From Mesostigma viride (Eukaryota > Streptophyta > Mesostigmatophyceae > Mesostigmatales > Mesostigmataceae), in contig RPFO01000213.1 in assembly GCA_009746045.1 (NCBI GenBank), positions 226,564 through 290,563 of the forward strand: a stretch of DNA of 64,000 bases, read 5' to 3'. Below, piece after piece: positions 54,902 through 64,000 of this stretch. Each line of letters opens with the position of its first letter. Position 1 is the stretch's first letter. Under the pieces are notes generated by a model. The model was given only the letters and a program-made list of their open reading frames with translations, did not search any database and had not been told where the DNA came from. Made by a program: the position numbers and the translations under genes.

Positions 54902-57035
54902 CATTCCTGGATTGAGACACGTTTTTTTCTTCATGCACAGCTGAAAAACCTGCGCCGAGGTGCGGCACCGCGGCCTACGGTAGTGATTACTGTCTGCGAC
55001 ACGCCCGGGGCTGGCTGCATCTACCTGTCGGCCAATTGTGACCCGTGGGCTAGGCGAATTTGAATGCGGCTTTCCCGTTAGTTGTGGCTCCACCGCTCCA
55101 GTTTTCTAGGCTGACATGATGAACCGACGGGGGTTCCTGGATTGAGACACGTTTTTTTCTCCATGCACAGCTGAAAAACCTGCGCCGAGGTGCGGCACCG
55201 CGGCCTACGGTTGTGATTACTGTCTGCGACACGCCCGGGCTGGCTGCATCTACCTGTCGGCCAATTGTGACCCGTGGGCTAGGCGAATTTGAATGCGGCT
55301 TTCCCGTTAGTTGTGGCTCCACCGCTCCAGTTTTCTAGGCTGACATGATGAACCGACGGGGGTTCCTGGATTGAGACACGTTTTTTTCTCCATGCACAGC
55401 TGAAAAAACCTGCGCCGAGGTGCGGCACCGCGGCCTACGGTAGTGATTACTGTCTGCGACACGCCCGGGGCTGGCTGCATCTACCTGTCGGCCAATTGTG
55501 ACCCGTGGGCTAGGCGAATTTGAATGCGGCTTTCCCGTTAGTTGTGGCTCCACCGCTCCAGTTTTCTAGGCTGACATGATGAACCGACGGGGGTTCCTGG
55601 ATTGAGACACGTTTTTTTCTCCATGCACAGCTGAAAAAACCTGCGCCGAGGTGCGGCAACCGCGGCCTACGGTAGTGATTACTGTCTGCGACACGCCCGG
55701 GGCTGGCTGCATCTACCTGTCGGCCAATTGTGACCCGTGGGCTAGGCGAATTTGAATGCGGCTTTCCCGTTAGTTGTGGCTCCACCGCTCCAGTTTTCTA
55801 GGCTGACATGATGAACCGACGGGGGTTCCTGGATTGAGACACGTTTTTTTCTCCATGCACAGCTGAAAAAACCTGCGCCGAGGTGCGGCACCGCGGCCTA
55901 CGGTAGTGATTACTGTCTGCGACACGCCCGGGGCTGGCTGCATCTACCTGTCGGCCAATTGTGACCCGTGGGCTAGGCGAATTTGAATGCGGCTTTCCCG
56001 TTAGTTGTGGCTCCACCGCTCCAGTTTTCTAGGCTGACATGATGAACCGACGGGGGTTCCTGGATTGAGACACGTTTTTTTCTTCATGCACAGCTGAAAA
56101 AACCTGCGCCGAGGTGCGGCACCGCGGCCTACAGTAGTGATTACTGTCTGCGACACGCCGGGGCTGGCTGCATCTACCTGTCGGCCAATTGTGACCCGTG
56201 GGCTAGGCGAATTTGAATGCGGCTTTCCCGTTAGTTGTGGCTCCACCGCTCCAGTTTTCTAGGCTGACATGATGAACCGACGGGGGTTCCTGGATTGAGA
56301 CACGTTTTTTTCTTCATGCACAGCTGAAAAAACCTGCGCCGAGGTGCGGCAAGCGGCCTACGGTTGTGATTACTGTCTGCGACACGCCCGGGGCTGGCTG
56401 CATCTACCTGTCGGCCAATTGTGACCCGTGGGCTAGGCGAATTTGAATGCGGCTTTTCCCGTTAGTTGTGGCTCCACCGCTCCAGTTTCTAGGCTGACAT
56501 GATGAACCGACGGGGGTTCCTGGATTGAGACACGTTTTTTTTCTCCATGCACAGCTGAAAAAACCTCGCGAGGTGCAGCACCGCTACGTTAATTACTGTC
56601 GGCGAACGCCGGGGCTGGCTGCATTTACTGTCGCCAACTTGTTGGTACCGTGGGCTAGGCGAATTGAATGCGGCTTTCCCGTTAGTTTGTGGCTCACCGC
56701 TCCAGTTTTCTAGGCTGACATGATGAACCGACGGGGTTCCTGGATTGAGACACGTTTTTTTCTCCATGCACAGCTGAAAAACCTGCGCCGAGGTGCGGCA
56801 CCGCGGCCCCTACGGTAGTGATTACTGTCTGCGACGCCCGGGGCTGGCTGCATCTACCTGTCGGCCAAATTGTGACCCGTGGGCTAGGCGAATTTGAATG
56901 CGGCTTTCCCGTTAGTTGTGGCTCCCCGCTCCAGTTTTCTAGGCTGACATGATGAACCGACGGGGGTTCCTGGATTGAGACACGTTTTTTTCTCCATGCA
57001 CAGCTGAAAAACTGCGCCGAGGTGCGGCACCGCGC
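54902..57035 (+). repeat. Monomer array of LINE-A copy 4
   Basis: About nine 231 bp units. They are more variable than in copy 1; the units at about 56300-56900 are the most degraded. Indels lie mostly in short homopolymers. Confidence 0.85.
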
Positions 57036-57127
57036 CGCCGCGTTGGGGGCTGCCGCCCCCAAACCCCCCGCGTCCGCATCTCGCTCTTCCCCCGCGCTTC
57101 CGGTTCCGTTGTTTTACGCACCTTCCC

Positions 57128-58330
57128 ATGCCTCCTTCACGACGACGCACCTCCCGGGCGCGGGATGCGCTGCCTAGCGGCGCACCTGCGCGCGTCGGTC
57201 CTTACGCATCGCGGCGCACCTGCAGGAGATGGGCGACCTGGACGACGGCGGTCGTGGCGCCCCTGTGCCACTCTCGCTTGTGTGCGAGGTCTGCCACAGT
57301 GGTGAGGATGCCCCCCGTCTCCTTGTGTGTTGATTCGTGCCAATGCGGCTGGCACACGCCTGCTTGGTCCGCCCCTCTTCCGCTGCCCTCCCGGGTCCTT
57401 GGCGTGCCCTCATTGCGTGGCCCCGCCTCGGCCGTCCCTAGGCTCCCGACGCGCGCCGTGTCGACCCCGGGATCCCATTCGGCCGCGCCCCCTCCCGCAG
57501 CCCCTCGCTGGACCCTCTCCTGGGCCTTGCGGCCCTCGTGGAGGGTTCACACGTGCTCCCGCTCTCCCGCGCGTCACGTCCGGCCCCTCCGCGGGGTCCC
57601 CTGGCCCTGCCCCGCCTAGCTCTGGGGATCCACCTCCGGCCAGCCCGGCGGTGGCCACTGACCTGCGTCCTCCTGTGCTTGAGGGGTCCCTGGCGGCTCT
57701 CCTCCCTGAGGCTGTGGGACACCCTGCGGCGACTCCTGTGGTGGGCCCCTGGTCGGCCGCGCTTGGGTCCCACGACTTCTCCGTTTGGCCCCCACCAACA
57801 TTGCGGGCGTCAGCGCGCTCGGCACGCCACGTTCTCTTGGCTGTATTGCCCCTTGCTGTTGGAACGCTGTCGGCTTGCACGCGGCGTTTCCTACGCTCCC
57901 ACGGCCCCTGAATTTAGTGCCCTTGTGGTTCGTGTCCGGCACATGCTGCAGGCAGCCTCCCCCCTGTCCTTGCCTCCACGCTTTGGGGGTTTGTCCTCGA
58001 GGACTACCATGCCGGCGGCCGCCTGCCTTGGCACCTGCCCGCGGTGCGCCAAGAATGGCTCCTGAATCTGGACGCTCAAGTGGCGCAGGCGGTGGTGCTC
58101 TTTGCTACAGGGCTTGCCGTGCAGGCCAGCAGGCCGCCCGTGGACATATCTCGCTGGGGGGCCACCGACCACGCCTTGCTCGATCGCCCTCAGCTGCACA
58201 CGTTTCTTGCCTCTGCCGGGCCCGGCTCGGCCGGCCTTGTTGCGCAGGCCCACGGGCGCTTGACTACGGCGGTCACCCCAGCGCAAGCCGCCCGCCTGCG
58301 CGTTGACTTCGGGGCTCCTGTCACCGTGCA
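57128..58330 (+). pseudogene. LINE-A N-terminal PHD protein, frameshifted
   Basis: It begins at the ATG equivalent to copy 1 (57128). The PHD finger is split (LLVC, then an extra T before the next cysteine pair near 57330), and at least eight further indels follow. It ends at the sequence matching about 39065 of copy 1, where the next element starts. Confidence 0.75.
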
Positions 58331-58349
58331 ACCACTAGGAGCCGGGTGT

Positions 58350-58745
58350 TGACAAAGTGTGACAATGCTTGACATGTCAGGTTGATAAAGTGTGACAAAG
58401 TGTGACAAAGTGTGACATGTGGTGTGACAAAGTGTGACAAAAGCTATACAAATGTTGACAAAACCATGACATATCAGGTCGATTTTACAAGACAATTCTT
58501 GACAAATTATCAAGGTGAAAGTGTCAAAAAATGTCACACATTGTCAACGTCACGCATTGTCAACATGAGAGTGAGATTTTATCACATTTTATCACACCAC
58601 AATTAGTGACATTTGTGCACATTTATCACAACACAAACGTTGATATATCACAGACAATCCTGAAAATTTATCAGGACTATAAAACAGACAAAAAGTGACA
58701 AAAAGTGACAAAAAGTGACAAAAAGTGACAAAAACCAGTGAAATT
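58350..58745. repeat. Subterminal repeats of CACTA-3
   Basis: Units of AAAGTGTGACA and AAAAAGTGACA with variants (TTGACA, TGTCACA) in both orientations. Confidence 0.8.
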
Positions 58746-59489
58746 TTTCTTTTTATTACAAAATAAGCATTACTTAATGCTGACAGCAACAACGATTGTC
58801 TCGTAGGCAAAGTTCGGACGGCAGCCCATTGCGTTGCGTGCAGCCCGTTGTGAGCATGACTTCCACGGAAAGCTCTAAATGCTTGCAAAGAATTTGCAGG
58901 CAGCCGCCCGTTGGGTATATTGTGTGCAGCCGTCATTTGCGGATGTCATTTTGATTAAAAGCTCTCGACTCTCCTGTAAAACACAGAAAAAAGATGCAGA
59001 GGTGGAAATAACATCAATGTATACATGGTTGTTGTCAGTTGTGCAACATTAAAGAGGCAGATTACGTTAAAAAACCTGTACAAAAACTTCCCTCTCTTGC
59101 TGCAAATGCAAAGAAGAAAGCACTGATCTATTTGGAACAAAAAAGGTAGCTGCAGGCAAACATACACTGCGCAAAGAAAACACCTCATCACACAGATTCA
59201 AAGACAAACCTGAGCAACCCGTGCATGGACCCTAGACGAGTCCGCCGGCTACGTCGATGACGACGATGGTGAGGATGCATATGGCACCAGAACAGCCGAG
59301 ACTTCCTGCAGAAGAAAAACAAAAATTATGAATGTTTATTCGTAGTCAATAACAAATTTATTACGGTATCCATTGTGTACGAAATTTGGAGCATATGTTA
59401 TGTTAATCGATTAGCTGCGCAAGCACACTTCCTTAAGAGGGCATAACGATTGCAAGGTGCTTAAAACCCACCACAAGGAATTATAAAGC
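58746..59489. other. CACTA-3 interior, no recognised gene
   Basis: Only short minus-strand frames (114 and 78 codons) without motifs. Not assigned. Confidence 0.4.
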
Positions 59490-61375
59490 TGCCCCACCTG
59501 CCCCCCATGACAAGGAAAAACTAACCCATTTGCCTACCCCCATGACGCGGAATAATCTCCCCCCCATACCTGTCCCCCATGACAAGGAACAAGCCCCCCT
59601 GCCTGCCCCCCATGACAAGGATTAAACCCCCCTGCCTGCCCCCCATGACAACGATTAACGCCCCCCGCCTGGCCCCCAATACAAGGAATAATTACGCCCC
59701 CTACCTGCCCCGGGCATGACAAGGAATCATTGACCCCCCCTGCCTGCCCCCCACGACAAGGAACAACTAACCCCCGCTACCTGCCCCCCACGACAAGGAA
59801 TCATTGCCCCCCCCTGTCTGCCCCCCGTGACAAGGAATAATTAACACTCCCTGCCTGCCCCCCACGACAAGAATCATCCCCTCCCCTGCCTGCCCCCCAC
59901 GACAAGAATCATCCCCCCCCTGCCTGCCCCACATAACAAGGAACACTTGACGCCCCCTACATGCCCCCCACGACAAGGAATCATTGCCCCCCCCTGCATG
60001 TCCCCCATGACAAGGATCAACTACCCCCCCTGCCTGCCCCTAATTACAAGGAAAAATTACCCACGCAGCCTGCCCCCCATGTGACAAGGATTAGCCCCCT
60101 CTGCCTGAACCCCCATGACAAGGGATAATTACCCCCCCCCGCCTGCCCCCCATGACAAGGAGTTACCCCCCCCCTGCCTGCCCCCCATGACAATGAATCA
60201 TTACCCCCCCTGCCTGCACCACATTACAAGGAATAATTAAGCCCCGGCCCCTGCCTGCCCCCCATGAAAAGGCAATCAACCCCCCCTGCCTGCCCCCCAT
60301 GACAAGGAGTAACCCCCACCCCTGCCTGCCCCCCATGAAAAGGCAATCAACCCTCCCTGTCCGCAACAAGACAAATGTAAAAGAAAAACAAAAATGATGA
60401 ATGTTTGAAAGTAGTCGCCAACAGAAATATAACGCGGTCCATTGCTACAAGATTTAGAGCATATGCTCTGTTAATCATGTAGCTACAAAATCGCCATTTC
60501 GTAAGGGAGGACAACTGACTGTGAGGTGCTTTCAATCCCATGACAAGAAATTTTTAAGCTTTTCTGCATGCCCCCATGACAAGGAATAATTAACCTGTCC
60601 TGCCTGCCCCCATGGCAAGGAAAAATTATTACCCCCGCCTTCTCCCACCCCACGACAGGAAATCATTTACCTCCCCTGCCTTCCCCTCATGACAAGGAAT
60701 AAGAAACCCGTCCTGCCTGCCCCCCATGGACACAAGGAATCGTTAACCCCCCCTGCCTTCCCCCACCCCATGACAGGGAATCATTAACCCCCCCTGCCTT
60801 CGCCCACCCCACTACAGGGTATCATGAGCCCCCCCTGCCGTCCCCTCATGACAAGAACAATTAACCCGTCCTGCCTGCCCCCCATGACAAGGAATAAATG
60901 TATATGCAATGCGCCTGCCCCCCATGACAAGGAATAAGTAACCCGTCCTGCCTGCCTCCCATGACAAGGAGTGATTAACCCGTTCTGCCTGTCACCATAA
61001 AAAGGAATAATTCACCCGCCCTGCCTGCCCCCAAGACAAGGAATTACTAACCCGTCCCGCCTGCCCCCATGACAAGGAATAATTAACAGGTCCAGCCTGC
61101 CCCCATGACACGGAATAATTGACCCGTCCTGCCTGCCCCCATGACAAGGAATAAGTGACCCGTCCTGCCTGCCCCCATGACAAGGAATTATTAACCCGTC
61201 CTGCCTGCCCCTAATGACAAGGAATAATTAACCCGCCCTGCCTGCCCCCATGAAAAGGAACAATTAACCCGTCCTGCCTGCCCCCCATGACAAGGAATAA
61301 TTAACTTGTCCTGCCTGCCCCCATGACAAGGAATAAGTAACCCGTCCTGTATGCCCCCATGACAAGGAATAATCC
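59490..61375. repeat. CCTGCCTGCCCCCATGACAAGGAAT minisatellite
   Basis: Roughly fifty units of 33-40 bp built of CCTGCCTGCCCCC, ATGACAAGGAATAATTAAC and a variable C-rich joint. A non-repeat break lies at about 60365-60540. Minus-strand frames with SWGQAGRVNYS-like repeats are translations of the repeat. Confidence 0.9.
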
Positions 61376-61565
61376 TCACCCCTCGGCAAAAATGCCAGGT
61401 AAAGGGAGTTAAAAACAACAGGAGGCACTGCATGCGATTCCACCTACAGCACGGTGATATCCTTAGTATAGACCCTATGTATGGGATCGTAACCACTACT
61501 CACCACAAGTCTCAAGCAGGAGCCAGTCTCAGCCATTCGCGGGTAGGCCGCATGCCCGTCCGACG

Positions 61566-61757
61566 GTGTCAGTCACCCGCAAGTACACGCGCAAAATGGA
61601 AGAGGAAACGGCAACACAAATGTATACATATGATGACGAGCACGGAAAGCACCATGGTAATGAAAGCATTCAGAGAATACACATTAAAATCTCTGAAATA
61701 CGTGGCAAGCTTTACCCGCAACGAAACGGCCCTACACATTCGAGCACGGGATGCTAA
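61566..61757 (+). CDS. Exon-like segment related to the CACTA-2 CDGA segment
   Basis: The function is not recognised. KYTRKMEEETATQMYTYD aligns with KYTRKIDTTMATQMHTYE of the CACTA-2 segment at 19725-19922, with changes that keep the reading frame. The upstream CDGA part is not seen here, and the strand is opposite to the other two exon-like segments of this element. It could be a paralogous or rearranged copy. Very short, so coding status is uncertain. Confidence 0.3.
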   Translation: MSVTRKYTRKMEEETATQMYTYDDEHGKHHGNESIQRIHIKISEIRGKLYPQRNGPTHSSTGC

Positions 61758-62858
61758 CTATATTCGTGTTGTTAGTTAAACCGTACGACAAAAATTCGCT
61801 GACCGTGGTGCCGTTGAAGGAGCTTGGCGCGCTCCAGACGTCCTGTTCGAGCTGCGTTACAGCGTAAAGAGCTGCTTGGCTCAGGACTGCACACGTTTCT
61901 CCCTCAATGGCTACCACCATGTCCTAGCTCAGCATACATACATCGACAGTGCACCTACATCGTTACTGATAGCGGTTGCTGAAGAAATCACATCACTTCG
62001 AGGGCCTGCAACATCTCTTATTGCACAATCTTGGATGGCGCTCACTGCTTACATAGAACTTCGGTGAGTGGCCCCGTTGCTCGAGCCCTCTCTGCCCGGC
62101 GGCCGGCGCTAGCCCCAAGCACTAACCGTAGACATGGTTTTTCCTGCGCGCAACACCTACTTCTGCCTTCGTTGAACGCTGGCCTTTGGCGCAAACTTTG
62201 AATTTTGGGAAAGGATGCTGACGGGCAACTGTTGCGCAATGCAGTTTTTCCGGGTACGGCCGCTCCCTGAATGGTACGGCGATCAAGGACGCGATTACGC
62301 CAGCAGCAAGCGATCCCAACCAAGCGATACTGTAGAGTGACGACTGTTTCTCTACCACTGGTAAATACTCGTCATAAGTACTTTTACTTAATTTACTGGA
62401 CGTCATCTGATGGCTGTCGGATGACTGGCATGGCCAGGGCATGGCCACAAACTTACGGACCGCCGATAAGAGTCAGCAGACTGACAGACGGCCGCAAATG
62501 CGTGGACAATACTAATAGACGACGCCAACTATCGTCTTGCGCAAAGTCTTGCAAGCTTGTGCAAGTGATTCCCGTGGTGGCGACTTGCGACTTGCGCGGG
62601 TGTTCCCGTTGAAGCTAAACGATGACAAACGAAAGACGTGCTTGTGCTCCAAGGAAAAGCTTGTGGCCGGGGAAGGTGGAAGACGGAAGCTACGCCAAGG
62701 CTCGCAGCCAAGGTGGGAATTACATGCTGTGACTTTTTCAGCAATGGCGGTATGGTAGGAACGAATAACTACATATAAGGAATAGGATCATAGACTCACT
62801 GATGACCGTCATGATTTTCTTAGCAATTAAATCGCCGTCCTTGATGAAATTTATCTAG

Positions 62859-63130
62859 CTAGCTCGGAGGGCCAGAAGAAGCCATCGGGGGAGAAACACA
62901 GCCAGGATCTAGAATTAAGTTGTCATCGATCTGTTCGCTGGTAGGCACAGCGCCATTCGGACATCCAGAAGCTAACCCACTCTTAACCGTTTGAGGTGAG
63001 TAAGTAATTCTTCGTCCGAAATACTGACAGTCTTGCATCGACTTGAACACGCCGTACGCACGTGACATTCTCGTGCATTGCCCTAGGGCCCACCGCCCAT
63101 GATGCTACATGGGCCGCCCAGAGTTTCCCG
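62859..63130 (-). CDS. Exon-like segment homologous to CACTA-2 20048-20353
   Basis: The function is not recognised. On the minus strand it encodes RMSRAYGVFKSMQDCQYF, then SGLASGCPNGAVPTSEQ and CVSPPMAS. The CACTA-2 counterpart shares RAYG, SGxPN and VSPPMA. Conservation between two elements whose flanks differ suggests a protein under constraint, possibly the transposase or its partner. Ends are not defined. Confidence 0.45.
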
Positions 63131-63429
63131 CCAAGTTAGCCATGCTCGCAGTACATTCATTTTCTCCTAGATACACAAGGTCAATTGTACTATTCAAACC
63201 AAATCTGGTTCAATTCTTATGAAAGGCATCGATATCAAGGAGACAACCAGCGCATGGGAGAATCCGGACCATGGTAACTCGAGCCTGCCGATGTGTACAG
63301 GTTGCGTCACGTGCTTATGAATTAGGTATTTAAATAATGTACAGGTTGAGCGTATCATGTATGCCACGGTCTGCTATTGCGTCACTTTCCTTCTTTTCAC
63401 AAACTTCCGTTGTTTAAGCTAACGGTTCT

Positions 63430-63600
63430 CCATACATTCGTATGTTGCATCTGTGCTGCCATTTCGATGTCAATTTCGCGCGTGTACTTGTGATGCCTGA
63501 TACCGTTGGACTTGCACGTGGCCCCATCGCATGTGGCAGCGGCGTGGTCGGCTGTCCAGCGCGGCCAATTTTTTTATGGTGAGCAACTGTCATCATTCTT
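63430..63600 (-). CDS. Exon-like segment homologous to CACTA-2 19725-19922 (CDGA motif)
   Basis: On the minus strand it encodes AATCDGATCKSN and GIRHHKYTREIDIEMAAQM. It lies about 0.3 kb upstream (in gene direction) of the segment at 62859-63130, as in CACTA-2. Two frames are open across part of it; I prefer this one because the base changes between copies are mostly compatible with it. Confidence 0.45.
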
Positions 63601-64000
63601 CATCTAGTGTCCATTCACGAAGCTGTAAACATGCTGTGCGTTGCAGCCACCATTGGATGTCCGCATTGTAATTCAGTCCAGGGGCACCCAAAGGCCTTCG
63701 GGACTTGATAATGATGTTTTATCGGTTGCAATTCCCTCATGGGAACGCCTTCTTTATTTGAATATTCAACTCCGGTTTGTTTGTTTGTTCGTTTGTTTAG
63801 TACTTTACAACGGTTCTACTGACTGTGCCGTTTAATAGTTCTTTGTGTTCTGGTATAGCCCAGCCGGCAGCACTGTTGTTACCGCCAATGAAGCACAATT
63901 GTGAGCCGAAGAATTGTATTTCTTTGTTTTTAACGCTAAAGAGGCACATTGGAGAGCCAAAGAATGTACACTTTCTTTGTTTGTTTGGTAGCTAGAAAGC
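63601..64000. other. CACTA-3 interior to window end, nothing recognised
   Basis: A short (GTTTGTTT)n-like tract lies near 63776-63800 and a repeated phrase (GAGCCGAAGAAT / GAGCCAAAGAAT) near 63903-63966. No gene seen. Confidence 0.4.

Larger units (their letters stand above)
54902..58332 (+). mobile_element. LINE-A copy 4: monomer array and PHD region, cut by the element at 58333
   Basis: It starts after CAATGAATATATATACA in the same phase as copy 1 with about nine monomers (54902-57035), then the leader and N-terminal coding region. The right side is lost where the CACTA-like element begins. Many single-base indels distinguish it from copy 1. Confidence 0.8.
58333..64000. mobile_element. 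CACTA-3: left end and interior of a third CACTA-like element
   Basis: It begins CACTAGGAGCCGGGTG, resembling the CACTA-1 end, immediately followed by a subterminal array. It interrupts LINE-A copy 4. The other end is not in the window. It shares two exon-like segments, in inverse orientation, with CACTA-2, so it is probably inserted in the opposite direction with its gene near the missing end. Confidence 0.65.

Noticed and set aside
59534-61496. Gly/Trp-rich repetitive protein on the minus strand
   Set aside because: The frames are translations of the minisatellite, broken many times, with no start or composition argument for a gene.

Overview
The window looks like eukaryotic nuclear DNA made almost entirely of transposable elements nested inside one another. 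I found no host gene, rRNA, complete tRNA or CRISPR array. The element types (Ty1/copia-like LTR elements, LINEs with a restriction-like endonuclease, CACTA-type DNA elements, piggyBac-like elements) and the GC-rich codon use of the element genes against AT-richer flanks would suit a green alga. That organism guess is low-confidence inference. The dense LINE-into-LINE cluster resembles heterochromatin or a centromere, but nothing here proves it.

Layout. (1) 1-9070: a divergent copia-like element, Copia-1 (gag, integrase, protease-like, RT, RNase H). It is split by a 4.6 kb CACTA element (CACTA-1, 1876-6481) that carries a small inverted-repeat element and a minisatellite. (2) 9374-11077: a piggyBac-like non-autonomous element with TTAA target duplication. 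(3) 12.0-13.05 kb: an element coding only for an L1 ORF1-like protein. (4) 13631-34805: an old element with 335 bp inverted arms. A 2.6 kb non-coding LTR element (13847-16448) sits in its left arm and a full copia element, Copia-2 (16994-34451), sits in its middle. Copia-2 in turn carries a 9.8 kb CACTA element in its leader (CACTA-2, 17552-27378) and a 1246 bp near-perfect palindrome in gag (28377-29622).

(5) 34.87-58.33 kb: a pile-up of two related LINE families. LINE-A starts with tandem 231 bp units and encodes a protein with PHD, RING-H2 and C2H2-like fingers, reverse transcriptase, a CCHC knuckle and a PD-(D/E)XK-type endonuclease. LINE-B is a frameshifted relative. Copies meet each other at short (AT)n tracts, often tail to tail. 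A second piggyBac-like copy (50594-52291) lies in the 3' UTR of one LINE-A copy. (6) 58333-64000: the left end and interior of a third CACTA-like element, with subterminal repeats, a long minisatellite and exon-like segments shared with CACTA-2.

The target duplications and in-frame joins give a relative order of insertion at most levels. The points most worth following are the LINE-A protein architecture with its monomer-built 5' end, the three-hairpin palindromic element, the apparent integrase-before-protease order and single in-frame UGA in Copia-1, and the coding-like segments shared by two CACTA-like elements. Several frameshifts, notably in the 54.9-58.3 kb copy, lie in homopolymers and may be sequence errors.
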